NCBI GenBank assembly: GCA_965153355.1
Contig: OZ231126.1
Coordinates: 108,562,001 to 108,626,000 of the forward strand
Source of the DNA: Flaccisagitta enflata
Lineage: Eukaryota > Chaetognatha > Sagittoidea > Aphragmophora
Direction of reading: 5' to 3'
DNA length: 64,000 bases
Under the pieces are notes generated by a model. It was given only the letters and a program-made list of their open reading frames with translations. It was not told where the DNA came from and did not search any database. Positions 45,824 to 57,246 of this stretch are shown here, one piece after another; the first letter of the stretch is position 1; each line of letters opens with the position of its first letter. The translations under genes were made by a program, and so were the position numbers.

Positions 45824-46010
45824 CTTGATTGGCGTCAGCTTGACATTGGGAGACCAAATGGGAGCTGCATAATCTAGGTTAGACCTGATGATTGCCTTGT
45901 AAGTGACTAAGAGCGTCTCTTTGTCTTGACCCCAGGTTGTACCAGCTAGAGCCTTAATGACCTTTGTTAGCTTTCTTCACTACATGTTTGACATGGGGAG
46001 AAAAAGTGAA
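45824..46010 (-). pseudogene. Non-LTR retrotransposon reverse transcriptase relic (jockey/CR1-like)
   Basis: On the reverse strand from about 46005, a block reading FSPHVKHVVKKANK is followed after a frame change by KALAGTTWGQDKETLL and TYKAIIRSNLDYAAPIWSP, ending near 45830. This is the conserved C-terminal part of the reverse transcriptase of jockey/CR1-type LINEs ('LKALAGT-x-WG', 'Y[KR]A-x-x-RS-x-x-x-YA[AS]P[IV]W'). Catalytic FADD region, endonuclease and tail are absent. A frame change near 45967 and the truncation show it is dead. Confidence 0.85.
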
Positions 46011-46116
46011 TAACGAGTAGTAAGAGAGTTAGGTGAAAAAATGATTGACAGATCACGGGCAGATCTGTCAATCAAATGAGGGGTGGAACTGAGGAGACAG
46101 AGATAGCCCTATCAAG

Positions 46117-46245
46117 CTAAAGAGACAAAGAGAGCCCTCAGTTCCTTCCCCGATGGGAAAAGGGCGACTGATTAAGTTGAATATTTGTTTATTGTTAAGG
46201 GGAAAAAAGGAAGGAAGGAACTCAGGGCTATCTTTGCCTCTTTAG
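46117..46245. repeat. Short inverted repeat
   Basis: 'ctaaagagacaaagagagccctcagttccttcccc' (46117-46151) pairs with 'ggaaggaactcagggctatctttgcctctttag' (46210-46243), leaving a loop of about 60 nt; a third related segment lies at 46086-46115. Confidence 0.75.
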
Positions 46246-46644
46246 TTTCTCTTTTGTTTGAAAAAGGGTTGGTCGTTGCGACCTTGTACCACGCGAAGCA
46301 TCTTTGCTCTGCTTTTTTTTCCCCTCCCCCTTATTTATGCGATCGTTGGCGTAGTGCTGATATTTATCTAGCTATTTATTTTTGAAGGCTGGATAAATGA
46401 TTGAATGGAATGAGGAAGGTGGAAGAAAAAAGACGCGAGTGAATCATAGACCGCATGCGTAAAGAAAAAAAAGAGTCAATTTATGACTGAGATGAGGGTA
46501 ACATATGGCAGAGAAAAGGTAAAACGGGAAGCTCTAATGAGCTTAAGAAACATAGAAACGTAAAGTAGAAATGCTAAAAAACGCCCGAGTGGGCTTGAGG
46601 AAAGAGAAAATAAAGGTCAAAGGACCATATCAAAAGATGGAGCT
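46246..46644. other. 3' flank of the leftward array, no gene seen
   Basis: T- and A-rich sequence with no convincing ORF; likely 3' untranslated/intergenic. Confidence 0.4.
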
Positions 46645-46659
46645 CTACACGGTGGATTC

Positions 46660-46750
<91 letters not shown>

Positions 46751-47445
46751 ATAAATGGTACATGTTCCATGCTGAGACTGTTGTTGGAATGTCGAAGGTA
46801 ACGTTGACGACAGAAACGACGAATCACGTACTGTCCAATAAACAGGATTCCTAGTCCCGCGATGGTCATAACGCTCGAGTTGATGTTACTCTGGGTGCAC
46901 GAAGATTTGCTGGGTGTCGCTGACGTTGTCGTAGTCGTCGTCGTCGGCGAATTTGTCGAGGATGTTGAAATTGGTCCCGCTGTTGGGGCGGTTCGTACTG
47001 TAAATAGCAAAAGGAGAGATAAGAATTGGCCAATGTGAGAGAGGAAAAGGGTAGGGGGCATTGGGAGGGATGGCTGGATGCTACCTTTGGGACTGAGGTC
47101 CTTGAAAGAACCTCAAAAGGCGATGCACCGTAAAGATAGTTCCTTTGAGAAAGCTAGATGTGTCAAATTGCCAGATTCTCTTACGTAGCTGCAATAAAGA
47201 TTGAGTTTTTTGGGTATATGTATCTTTATATAGATTAAAATAGGCTCCACAGATAAAGATTCTTTATATATAAAGATTCTTTATATATAAGTGTAATTTG
47301 ATAATCATGTATATTATAAAACTATGATGTATGTATTTATTTATAAAGGGAAGTTTCTGTCATTTTATTAAAATAGTTTTAGTGAAGTTATCATTTGAAA
47401 ACCTGAAATGTTGCAATATGTAAATGAGATATGGCATTGAGTTTT

Positions 47446-47528
<83 letters not shown>

Positions 47529-47796
47529 AAGATGTTAGGCACAAATGGAACCATAAGAACAAAAGGATTTTTTGACAAAAGGATTCTTTGACAAAAGGAT
47601 TTTTTTCATTTGGCTTACTTGTTTCTGGGCCCAATTGGGCAAGGCCCAGTGGAAGATTTTTGATGAGAAATGAAATTGCCACCACCAGAAGAATGTTCCT
47701 GATCATTTTCTCGAGTGACGATCGGTTCCAGGTACGCGGGACTTGATTCATTCTTCGTGCGCGGTTGATTCTTTTATATGTTGACCACAGCATCAT
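46645..47796 (-). CDS. Leftward gene 3: spliced small membrane protein with signal sequence and Gln tail
   Basis: Exon 1 47796 (or 47751) to 47619, intron 46998-47618 (621 bp, donor GTAAGC, acceptor 'ttgctatttacag'), exon 2 46997-46645. The splice is phase 1 on both sides, giving up to 176 aa. N-terminal hydrophobic stretch MIRNILLVVAISFLIKNL looks like a signal peptide or anchor; the middle is Ser/Thr-rich (likely O-glycosylated); a second hydrophobic segment MTIAGLGILFIGQYVI is followed by a basic stop-transfer (RRFCRQRYLR). The C-terminus is a ~30-residue Gln tract encoded by (CAA)n. Topology resembles a small type I envelope-like glycoprotein, but no family was recognised. The intron holds a (GA)n array (47449-47523). 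The second Met (47751) is 22 nt past the preceding ORF's stop. Confidence 0.6.
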
Positions 47797-47832
47797 AGAG
47801 CTGTAAGAAAGGAAGGAATAGGAAAACAAATG

Positions 47833-47877
<45 letters not shown>

Positions 47878-47885
47878 CGCGTGTG

Positions 47886-47974
<89 letters not shown>

Positions 47975-48562
47975 AGAAGGTAAGCTTATTCTTACATGAG
48001 GCTCATGATGATCAACGCGGTCAAGGTTGTTGTTGTCGTCACTATGAGGATGATGGGTATCCACGAACTCCACAACGCCTGTAGGAGACGGCGATCGGTG
48101 AAACGAAACCATTTCGACGGGAGGAGATGGCGCCCTCGATGTTGATGATGAGGAAGAAAATGGAGAAAATAAAGTTGGGTTATTATTTTGATCATAGCCT
48201 TGGTTCTCGATTGCATTTGTGATTCGAAAGTTTTCCTCTTGGCACAATTTGACACACTGATAGGTGGCACAAGATGTTACGCCGATAGTAAGTAATATCA
48301 TCATCAACAACATGATGAGTCCGTGTAGCGTTATTTTGTTGCGTATGTTTTTAAAGAATGAGTTCATGTTTAAGAATCCATGAGGAGAAGAATTGTTGGA
48401 AGGAGGAGGTGAAGGAGGTGGAGGAAGAGGAGAAGGAGGTGGAGGAGAAGAAAAGGATGAGGAAGAGGAGGAGGAGGAGGAGGAGGAGGAGGAGGAGGAG
48501 GAGGAAGCAGGAGATGTAAATGCAAGACTTGCCTCTTCGGTGCGTTTACTCCGGTACGGCAT
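47774..48562 (-). CDS. Leftward gene 2: spliced membrane protein with Pro/Ser-rich N-terminus
   Basis: Exon 1 48562-47996 (189 codons), intron 47801-47995 (195 bp; donor GTAAGA, acceptor 'ccttcctttcttacag'), exon 2 47800-47774 (8 codons and stop); phase 0 at both sides, 197 aa in total. Residues ~18-60 are Ser then Pro/Ser rich (from a TCC array); a transmembrane segment follows at about residues 77-96 (LIMLLMMILLTIGVTSCATY) with Cys residues just after it; the remainder is a hydrophilic, His/Asp-rich tail. The intron contains the (CA)n and (GA)n arrays (47834-47970), which explains the poly-Cys-Val frame seen when unspliced. The ATG is 12 nt after the stop of the preceding gene. Unknown family. 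Confidence 0.6.
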
Positions 48563-48574
48563 AACTTTTGGGAG

Positions 48575-48775
48575 TCAGAACTGAGGGTGAGTTAATGGCT
48601 TTGTTGTTGTTGTTGTTGTTGCTGTAGCAGCTGCTTTTGTTGTTGTTGTTGCAGTTCTTGGTGATGAATAGTTTTTTAAGACCAAAAAGAAGGAAGGTGA
48701 GGTCAGCGCTGGGGATGAGGATAAGGATGAGGTCAAGGACGAGGCCAGACTGGAAGTTGTTGTTGTTGGGGTTGG

Positions 48776-48866
<91 letters not shown>

Positions 48867-48871
48867 GGTGG

Positions 48872-48908
<37 letters not shown>

Positions 48909-48925
48909 GGTGTTGGTGGTGTTGG

Positions 48926-48962
<37 letters not shown>

Positions 48963-49363
48963 GCGTTTGTGCTGGGGATTGTTGTTGCTGTTGTGGCCTT
49001 GATTAAAGTTCCATTGATTAAAGTTTCGGGTTCATCAGTGAGGAGTTTTGTTGTTGTTGTTGTTGTTGTTGTTTTTTTTGTTTTTGTTGTTGTTGAAGGT
49101 GGTAATGTTTCTAATGATTCTTCGCATGCGTTGATGGCTTCCTCCAGATCCGAATCATAGGCCTCCAGGTGAGCATCGACGCACTCCCATGGGTTTAATG
49201 GGAGGGGCCTTGGGAGCGCTGCTGCGATGAAGCAGATGACAAAGAAAAGTTTAAGAAAGTTTGCTGGTTCAGTTGTATGCCCCTGTTGCCTTGCGAAAAT
49301 ACGTTTCCGTATCACGCTTCTTTTGAGTTCTTGCATTTTTCCCTTTTTTATTGAGAGAAACAA
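48575..49363 (-). CDS. Leftward gene 1: secreted or membrane-anchored Thr-rich (mucin-like) protein
   Basis: 262 aa from the first Met; a second Met at 49336 is equally plausible. Basic N-terminus, then a hydrophobic segment FLKLFFVICFIAAALP consistent with a signal peptide or anchor, then a short acidic ectodomain with two Cys (WECVDAHLE, INACEE). Residues ~90-210 are long poly-Thr runs with Pro from (ACA)n, i.e. a mucin-like stalk open to O-glycosylation. The end is Ser/Thr/Ala rich with no clear second membrane segment. First of three closely packed leftward ORFs. Low complexity hides any homology, and I recognise no family. The Thr-tract length is expected to vary between alleles. Confidence 0.55.
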
Positions 49364-49522
49364 AGTTTATTTCTAATTTTTTTAAAGGAGGAAAAAGAAG
49401 GAGTAATGACCAGGAGACGAATTGAGAATGAAATGGGAGGGGATGACTAGTGAATGCAGGGTAGAAACAGGGAGGAAATGAGGAGGAGAAGGACATAGAA
49501 GAGGGAAGAAGAAACAAAGATA
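49364..49522. promoter_or_regulatory. Probable 5' flank of the leftward array
   Basis: On the reverse strand, pyrimidine-rich sequence ends in 'tttaaaaaaattagaaataaac' (about 49365-49386), an AT-rich possible core promoter just before the first ATG. No canonical TATAAA; inference only. Confidence 0.25.
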
Positions 49523-51646
49523 CAGTACGAGTATTGAAGAACTGTAAAACTCTGGGGAAGCCATATCTGCCAAACGGCTAGGATTCATAATCAAATTTTT
49601 TACCACATAATGCACTTATAGGTCTACTATGTTGTTTAAGGTTTTGGAGCCATTCCAACAAATTCATTTTTTTTTGTCCAAAAATTTTTTTTTCAGTTTT
49701 TTGCTGATTTTGACTACAAAAATTACACTAAAAAATAAAATCTCTCTTATGTATATTAGTTAGACACATTTACACAAATTTCATTTTTTGTTGGGGATTT
49801 TCCGCCAATTTTTGTAGCTATGGCACCCAAAACTCAAAAAACACAAAAAGTGGAATATTTCCTAAGGTTTTCAATAAAATTGCCTGATTTTTGGTGTGGT
49901 AGTAGTTTTAGAACTCACTAATAAGTGTGCAAAATTTCAGCTCTTAAAATGAAATTTTGATACAGTTATGAAATTTTGAAATTTTCACAAAATGCAGTGT
50001 AAGACAATTTTCCTTCAAAATTTTTTTTTTCAAATAAAAAATTCTGTCAATTGTCATATTTTGATATAATTAATAACAAATTAAAAGTCTCTAAAAAAAA
50101 TTTTGGGCTAGCCCTATTAGAAAAAAATTTTTTTTCTCAAAAATTGCAAAAATGACCCATTTTTTGAGGTTGAATAAAAACTGTTCCTGTCATCCGATCA
50201 TCTTCATTTTTGGTGGAGTTGTTACCTGTTATCTACCCTAACTTCACCTAAAATTTGAGCTCACTGCGACTTACGGTTGCGGAGATATTGACGTTCAAAG
50301 TTACTTTGTCAGAGCAAAATCAGCAAAATTTGCATTTTGGCCATTTTTGAGCTTGCATAAAATTTTATCTTCTCTTCCAGATACCTTCTTTTTTGCTGAA
50401 GTTGCTCAAATTTATGCATATATTCATATTCCAGAATTTCACATTTGTCAGTGAAGCCGTTTTAGAGTTATGATGGTCCAAAGTTTCAAAAAACACCAAT
50501 TTTTCCACCAAATCTTTTGGTAAAAAATTGGCGAAAAATTTTCAAAAAATGGTCTACGAAGGTGGGGTCAAAACAATTCGAAAATATCTAATTCGCCCAG
50601 ATCCAAAACCCTGAAGACAACTTTTTTTTCCTTTTTTTTTGAAAAAATTTTTTGTAATTTTTGTTTAAAAATTGGTGTTTTTTGAAACTTTGGACCATCA
50701 TAACTCTAAAACGGCTTCACTAACAAATGTGAAATTCTGGAATATGAATATATGCTTAAATTTGAGTAACTTCAGCAAAAAAGAAGGTATCTGGAAGAAA
50801 AGATAAAATTTTATGCAAGCTCAAAAATGGCCAAAATGCAAATTTTGCTGATTTTGCTCTGACAAAGTAACTTTGAATGTCAATATCTCCGCAACCGTAA
50901 GGTGCAGTAAGCTCAAATTTTAGGTGAAGTTAGGGTAGATAACAGGTAACAACTCCACCAAAAATGAAGATGGTCGGATGACAGGAACAGTTTTTATTCA
51001 ACCTCAAAAAATGGGTCATTTTTGCAATTTTTGAGAAAAAAATTTTTTTTCTACCAGGGCTAGCCCAAAATTTTTTTTAGAGACTTTTAATTTGTTATTA
51101 ATTATATCAAAATATGACAATTGACAGAATTTTTTATTTGAAAAAAAAATTTTTGATGGAAAATTGTCCTACACTGTATTTTGTGAAAATTTCAAAATTT
51201 CATAACTGTATCAAAATTTCATTTTAAGAGCTGAAATTTTGCACACTTATTAGTGAGTCCTAAAACTACTACCATACCAAAAATCCGGCAATTTCATTGA
51301 AAACCTTAGGAAATATTCCACTTTTTGTGTTTTTTGAGTTTTGGGTGCCATAGCTACAAAAATTGACGGAAAATCCCCAACAAAAAATGAAATTTGTGTA
51401 AATGTGTTTAACTAATATATATATGAGAGATTTTTTTTTTAGTGTTATTTTTGTAGTCAAAATCAGCAAAAAACTAAAAAAAAAAATTTGGACTAAAAAA
51501 AATGAATTTGTTGGAATGGCTCCAAAACCTTAAACAACATAGTAGACCTATAGGTGCATTATGTGGTAAAAAATTTGATTATGAATCCTAGCCGTTTAGC
51601 AGATATGGCTTCCCCAGAGTTTTACAGTTCTTCGATACTCGTACTG
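49523..51646. mobile_element. 2.1-kb TA-flanked palindrome (foldback element)
   Basis: TA at 49521-49522 and 51647-51648. The left end CAGTACGAGTATTGAAGAAC pairs with GTTCTTCGATACTCGTACTG at the right. Arms of about 975 bp (49523-~50497 and ~50673-51646) are nearly identical in inverse, around a ~175-nt unpaired centre. No ORF survives on either strand. Same structural class as the foldbacks at 3854, 15182, 18937, 25186 and 33561, but far longer and less diverged between arms. It separates the two divergent gene arrays. Confidence 0.92.
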
Positions 51647-51810
51647 TAAGGGAAAAGAAAGAAAGAAAAAAGAAATCCATAACTGAAAATATTTTTTTGT
51701 GTGGTCTCTGCCAAAAAAAAAGACAGGAGTTAAAAAATTGATTTTCTAGTTATTTTCCGGGGTTATTTTGCTGATGGTTAATTAGATTGAGTGCTTGATG
51801 AGCATTTAGG

Positions 51811-51813
<3 letters not shown>

Positions 51814-51874
<61 letters not shown>

Positions 51875-51920
51875 CAGAGAGAGACAGACAGAGACAGACA
51901 GAGACAGACAGACAGACAGA
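51814..51920. repeat. (GA)n and (GACA)n microsatellites
   Basis: GA at 51814-51858, then GACA-rich to about 51920. Confidence 0.97.
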
Positions 51921-52130
51921 TAGCCAGATTGTGATCTTAAGGTAAGGATAGACACTTAGACAGACAGTCAGATAGTAACAACGACCACCGTTGCTTTTTT
52001 CCCATTTATCAAGTTTTGAAAGTTGAAATTTGTTCAAATAATCCTCTTCCTCAATTTTTCCCCCCTTGCCTCTTTGTTTTTTTTTTTTTTTGTTTCAAGA
52101 CTAAGTAACTAAAAAATGAGTTTATGGTGC

Positions 52131-52189
<59 letters not shown>
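52131..52189. repeat. (GA)n microsatellite upstream of a TATA box
   Basis: About 58 bp of GA ending 24 nt before the TATA box. In animals such GAGA tracts can act as promoter-proximal elements; that role is inference. Confidence 0.95.
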
Positions 52190-52190
<1 letters not shown>

Positions 52191-52212
52191 AAGAAAGTTA
52201 AAGCTGGAGGTG

Positions 52213-52220
52213 TATAAAAA
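52213..52220 (+). promoter_or_regulatory. TATA box of the rightward array
   Basis: TATAAAAA at 52213-52220 with the first ATG of the array at 52299; a pyrimidine initiator-like 'ttcattctc' lies about 25-30 nt downstream (near 52242-52250), as expected for RNA polymerase II. Confidence 0.6.
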
Positions 52221-52298
52221 GAGGCATGGCATTGCTTCCAATTCATTCTCTCGGTTTTGGTTTTTAAATTCTTTAAAAATTGACAAAAAAAGTCAAGA

Positions 52299-52958
52299 AT
52301 GGTCAATGTCTCTAATCCAGCAACTAAACTACATCAGACTCAGTTGCTGTCTTTTCGCCGAGAAGAATCAACTCTAACCAAAAAATTAGCTGCTTTTTTC
52401 AAAAATACAAAATCTAAAAGGATAAATGATTTTTTTTTCAAACCTGTGATCAACCTTCGCGACCACCGCGCTAAAATGACTGTTGACGACAGTCACGACC
52501 CTGAAATTGATAACATTCAAGGTGCCCAAGGTGGACATACTTCGGACATTTCGTCTTCTTTCACCCCGTTGTCTTCTTCTACCCCGTTTAATTCCCCCTC
52601 TGTGGAACGTAAAGAACCGACTTTTACCCCTGATAACGCCTCTACTGTCATCTACAACCACATTCAAGACCCCGGACTTACACTGTACGTGTTAAACCCC
52701 GCCTCTCATGACTTTACTAAGGAAACTGCAAACTCATATTATGTCCTTGATCTTGAGAATCATAAGCCATTTGATTTCGAAAAGGATTCCACTCTAATTC
52801 CCCTAGAACCCAAAGATGATCGACTGCCCGTCGAATTGCCCTGGAGTGATGATTCCCAATTGAAACTCAATTTTTTTTATGAAAAAAATGGAGATGATGC
52901 TCCAGACATTGAAGGCTTAACAAACATGTTAAGTCAAATGAAAACCCAAATCGAGTAA
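52299..52958 (+). CDS. Rightward gene 1: unknown 219-aa protein
   Basis: First ORF after the TATA box; ends TAA at 52956-52958, 8 nt before the next ATG. Residues ~1-60 are basic with Phe-rich patches; ~60-125 are Ser/Thr/Pro rich and disordered-looking; ~125-215 are more ordered (PGLTLYVLNPASHDF, SYYVLDLENHKPFDF, LPVELPWSDDSQLKL) and acidic. No signal peptide or membrane segment. No family recognised. Its position just before the Cys/His-rich gene and the polymerase suggests an early or replication-associated product, by inference only. Confidence 0.6.
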   Translation: MVNVSNPATKLHQTQLLSFRREESTLTKKLAAFFKNTKSKRINDFFFKPVINLRDHRAKMTVDDSHDPEIDNIQGAQGGHTSDISSSFTPLSSSTPFNSPSVERKEPTFTPDNASTVIYNHIQDPGLTLYVLNPASHDFTKETANSYYVLDLENHKPFDFEKDSTLIPLEPKDDRLPVELPWSDDSQLKLNFFYEKNGDDAPDIEGLTNMLSQMKTQIE

Positions 52959-52966
52959 AACGCGGT

Positions 52967-53208
52967 ATGATGGAAGGATTTTCTTTGGTTGATAAAACTC
53001 ACCCAAATGTAAATTCTGGAGTGTCCTTTTGCACTCCAAAGTGTCCTTGCGTTTGCGAAATTAAAACGGTCGATGATTTCGTTGAGTTAAAATCCAAATG
53101 TGTTGACCGTCAATCTCTCGATCTTTTGCGACAACTAACGACAGCAAACTGGGGAGATGAAAAAAACAAAGAAATTTTGAAAAAGATAAAAAAACTTTTG
53201 AATTCAGT

Positions 53209-53297
<89 letters not shown>

Positions 53298-54316
53298 TAG
53301 CAACAGCGTCATCATCAACTGCCACCGTTGCTGTTGGTGCGCCCAGTACTGCTGTAACAACATTTTTCAACACTCAACAGCCATCTTTAACAACGAGTTT
53401 TGCCGACCAATTCTTTTCCCCTCCTAATCTTACCACCCCTGCCCCTCCCCCGAACGTTTTGGTACAACCGGTGCCATCATTGGAACTTTCATCAGCCTTC
53501 ATCAAAACTCCCCCGAGTGAGCCTCTACCCGTTCTACATGATATTGAAAATCAACTCAATAACATCCACCAATCGCCGGTTGTTGTTTCTTTTCCTTCCA
53601 CTTCGCGACTCACACCGGTGCCAACGTCGAAAGATCCATGGATAACCCCAGTCAGCAATCAGCAATGGCTGTCACCGCGGACGGAATTGCTCAACGAGTG
53701 CTTATCCGGAAACGGCGGAATCAACGTCGATACCAGCGTGACCGACAACCAGACTACGTCATTCGTAATCACGCAATTCGATTTGAGCGATGGCGGGGAC
53801 TTGCTTGGGCACGCCATTAACAGTAGTGGCATCAACGACACACTATCGACATGTCCTTCAACACCCCGATCCCCTTTGACGGCGCGGGAATTGAGTGAGA
53901 TCACAGAAGCCGCCGGAAAAGTGGAGGCGATCATTGAACATGGTAAGTTCAATCATTTATATATCAACCCTGTAACATGACTGATGGACCGACCCATCTC
54001 TGACATTCCCAGTTACCCCTAAAATGGTCAATGCTGTTCTGTCCACGATGCTATCTAGCGCCAAGTGAATTGAAAAAAAAAATATGTTCTTTATCATTAT
54101 TCATAGGCCAATCTACGGTTGGTGTCAACTTGCGGGAGGAGGGGGAGGAGGAGAAAGAGGAGGAAGAGGATGACGGAATAGAGGAACAGGATGAAGAGGA
54201 GGAGTTGGATCTCAGCTCACCATTATTCTTCGACACTCCCCCGGGATCCCCAGACCCGTTTTCTCCAGCTTCTCCTAACCCACCATCCAATACCCCACCC
54301 AACTCTCCTAGTTTGC

Positions 54317-54395
<79 letters not shown>

Positions 54396-55470
54396 ACAAC
54401 ATGCCCCGGTTAGAACATTTTCTAGAAAACGAAAATCTGTGGATTCCAACGTGATTCATGCTGAAGCTCGAGTGAACCCTTATCAGCCGGAAACTGAATC
54501 TATCAGCCCTCCCACCCCCAAATTCCCGCCCGGATCTCCAGCTTACCCGCCAAATGAAAGTTCTGCATCAACATCGGGTCAACAACATCAGCAAGTACAG
54601 TCGGCGACCGTTTCCAATCAGCACTCACCGCCGGTTTTGAGATCTTCGAAGGCTTCCATCTCTTCCAAACCTCCCACGGAGCCCTTGACGATTGTTATCC
54701 CACCTCGTGATTTGCCGTATTTTTCGCCTGAAGAGAAAACAAATGATCTTTTGCGAATTAACCCAGCTTATAACAGGTTGAAAAGCTACCCCAAGGGATG
54801 GAGTTGTGAGTTTTCAGCTCCTGGTAGCCAGACTGGGAAATGCCCCCATTTTACCAATAAACTTGATCGCCATCAATATCACATGGCCAACCAACATCCA
54901 AACTGTAGCAAATGGAGATTTTTGGACCTTGATATCTATTCATATCCCTGTTTCTGTCCCTTCTGTCCCACCCCTAGCCCTGATTCTGAATTCAATACCC
55001 GGGGAGACCGAATCTACTTTAGAACCCCCAAAGAGAGATTCACTCACATGGTTCAATGTCACCGCCAGTATATCTACTCATACTGTTTATTATGTTGTAG
55101 AATTTTTGGCAGACTGTGCAACAAACATGGTAGCACGCACAAGAAATCACAACATGAAGCAGACGCGACCTTCATAGATCGCGTGATCAAACCTTGGCAC
55201 CGAATCATGTCGGTGATCGAGCGCCAAGGTGATTCATTCGATATTGATTCATTCAGGAACTCACCTAATGAGCTCCATTTGACCATTAAGATGGCGGAAG
55301 CATTGTTTTTGGTTCCAGGGGCAGAACGTCCTTGCAGGATGGATACCAACCCACCTAAAAAAAGGCAAAAGAAAGATGATGAAACGCAGTTAAGGCCAAC
55401 AGGAAAGGATCAACCAGCCCTAGATAAGATGGGAGGTGGAAAGGTAGGGCAAGCGCAAGGTTGGTCTTAG
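52967..55470 (+). CDS. Rightward gene 2: spliced 779-aa Cys/His-rich protein, possible zinc-binding regulator
   Basis: Exon 1 52967-53942, intron 53943-54106 (164 bp; donor GTAAGT, acceptor 'tcattattcatag'), exon 2 54107-55470; phase 1 on both sides. N-terminus has a Cys cluster (FCTPKCPCVCEI), then a ~36-residue Ser tract from (ATC)n, then long Pro/Ser/Thr-rich disorder. Exon 2 starts acidic (EEEEDDGIEEQDEEEE), has a ~30-residue Gln tract, then a conserved-looking C-terminal half with three Cys/His clusters: C...CPHF...H...H..H..C (about 54808-54912), CFCPFC...H...CH (54950-55063), and YCLLCC...C..H....H....H (55084-55155). These look like degenerate C2H2-type fingers. Acidic activation-like region plus fingers suggests a DNA-binding regulator, by inference. 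Confidence 0.65.
53943..54106 (+). other. Intron of rightward gene 2
   Basis: 164 bp, G|GTAAGT ... TTCATAG|G, with stop codons in all frames near the left end; splicing joins two ORFs that are in matching phase. Confidence 0.7.
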
Positions 55471-55491
55471 CTACAAAATGATAATTCATTA

Positions 55492-55983
55492 ATGACAACA
55501 ACAACACCAACAACAACAACAACAACAACAACAGCAACAACAACAACAACAACAACATCAACAAACCCTTTTAGAAGTAAAAATATTATAAATGAACTTG
55601 ATGATTGTTTGACAAAAATTCTTACTAATGATCCAAAACAAAAACAAAACAAAAACAAAACAAAAGCAAAAACTGATTTTATGAAAATCTTAGAAAAAGG
55701 ACAAAAAAATTTTGAAAAAATAGAAAAAATAGAAAAAATCAAATCAAAAAAAGAAACTGATGAAGAAAAAAGGCAAAGATTAAATCAATACAAGGATAAA
55801 TTCAATGTAGATTTGCATACAATTTGCCAAAGATGTGGAATAAAATTTAAGACTAAGGATTTAAGAAACCATTTTCTTTTAGAATGCATAACAAGGAACC
55901 CGCAAGTAGGAGAAAAAAGAAAATATAACCAAAATGAGGTAACTGATTTGAAAGATATAAAAAAAAAGTCGAAAATGGGAGGG

Positions 55984-56039
<56 letters not shown>

Positions 56040-56061
56040 CGAAGACAACAACAACGAAGGC

Positions 56062-56129
<68 letters not shown>

Positions 56130-56136
56130 CGAAGGC

Positions 56137-56218
<82 letters not shown>

Positions 56219-56242
56219 ACAACAACAATGACAACAACAACG

Positions 56243-56296
<54 letters not shown>

Positions 56297-57246
56297 ACAA
56301 CAATGACAACAATGACAATGACAATGACAATGACAATGACAGTGACAATGACGACGACGATGACAATGACGATGACAATGACAATGACAATGATATCAAA
56401 GTAAAAACTAAGATTCAAACTTCCCACGAAAAATTAGTGAAAGAATATACCTTGTATACAAACACTATACACGTAGACTTAGACGAGTTTTGGTTAAAAG
56501 TTAGCAAAAAAATGAAACAAATTCTTATAAAAGAACTGAAAAAAAGAGGATCACTGAGACATTCTGTCTCATTAGGAGTTTTACTTCAAAAAATAACTTC
56601 ACTGTACTCGGAAAAGGTAGATGAGTCAGGAAATGCCATTTTGCCGGATCAATCAGAGAAAGAAATCACATTTGATCAACTTGTTTACCTGAACTCCCGT
56701 TCATCTACTGTTACTCGACATACAGACATAAATGAAGAGTTCTTAAACCTGCTCAATTACTTATCCGAGTTTTTATCGAATTTTACCGAAAATGGGTCGG
56801 AATTTTTTGTTTTGGATTTTCTGTCAGTAAAATATCAACTTATCTTGACATCAAGCCTTGAAAAATATGCGAAACATTATTTTTCACCTGCAGAATGGAT
56901 TCAGAAAAAATATCTGTTTATTCCTAAAAACACCTTGGACCGAAATTGCTTTTTATGGTCTCTGAGCTGCGGATATTTTCTTAAAAAAAACCCTCAATTT
57001 AAAAATCAGATTTTGAGCCAGAGTGAACTTTTAGATTCCGATTTATTGTTTCAATATTTTGGGGGAATCTATTCTCATTTTTTGTCTCGGCTGAATAAAG
57101 AAATGTTACCTGCGGAAATGAATGAAAAAAAAATTCACTCCATTTTAAAACGAATTGATCTTCCTGACATGAATGTACATATTTTTGCTGAATGCTATAA
57201 AAAAAAATGTTTTATCCCATTTATATTGATGATAGATATGATTTGA
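55492..57246 (+). CDS. Rightward gene 3, part 1: N-terminal region of Polinton-type DNA polymerase B
   Basis: Starts 21 nt after the preceding stop. Residues 1-25 are poly-Thr; ~27-160 Lys-rich with a C2HC finger-like motif (CQRCGIKF...H....C, about 55831-55893); ~165-300 is a very long Asn/Asp tract from (AAC)n and (GAY)n. The rest is ordered and matches the region that precedes the exonuclease in Maverick/Polinton-type polymerases: 'DRNCFLWSL', 'MNVHIF'. The frame stops at 57246, but the continuation of that domain is found one frame back from 57207. The change lies at a run of nine A (57199-57207). It may be programmed -1 slippage, a real indel or a sequence error. Frame parts are described separately and not joined here. 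Confidence 0.75.

Noticed and set aside
47368-47970. 200-codon frame starting MCVCVCV
   Set aside because: Its start is in the (CA)n tract, which lies in an intron; only its central part is real and is annotated as exon 1 of leftward gene 3.
49523-51646. Replication origin or viral terminal repeat
   Set aside because: The TA flanks and kinship in structure to other foldbacks in the window make a mariner-type element the simpler explanation.
52386-52667. Reverse-strand frame opposite rightward gene 1
   Set aside because: Antisense of a better-supported ORF with promoter and array context.
55785-56427. Poly-Leu and poly-Val membrane-like frames on the reverse strand
   Set aside because: Antisense shadows of the Asn/Asp tract of the polymerase ORF.
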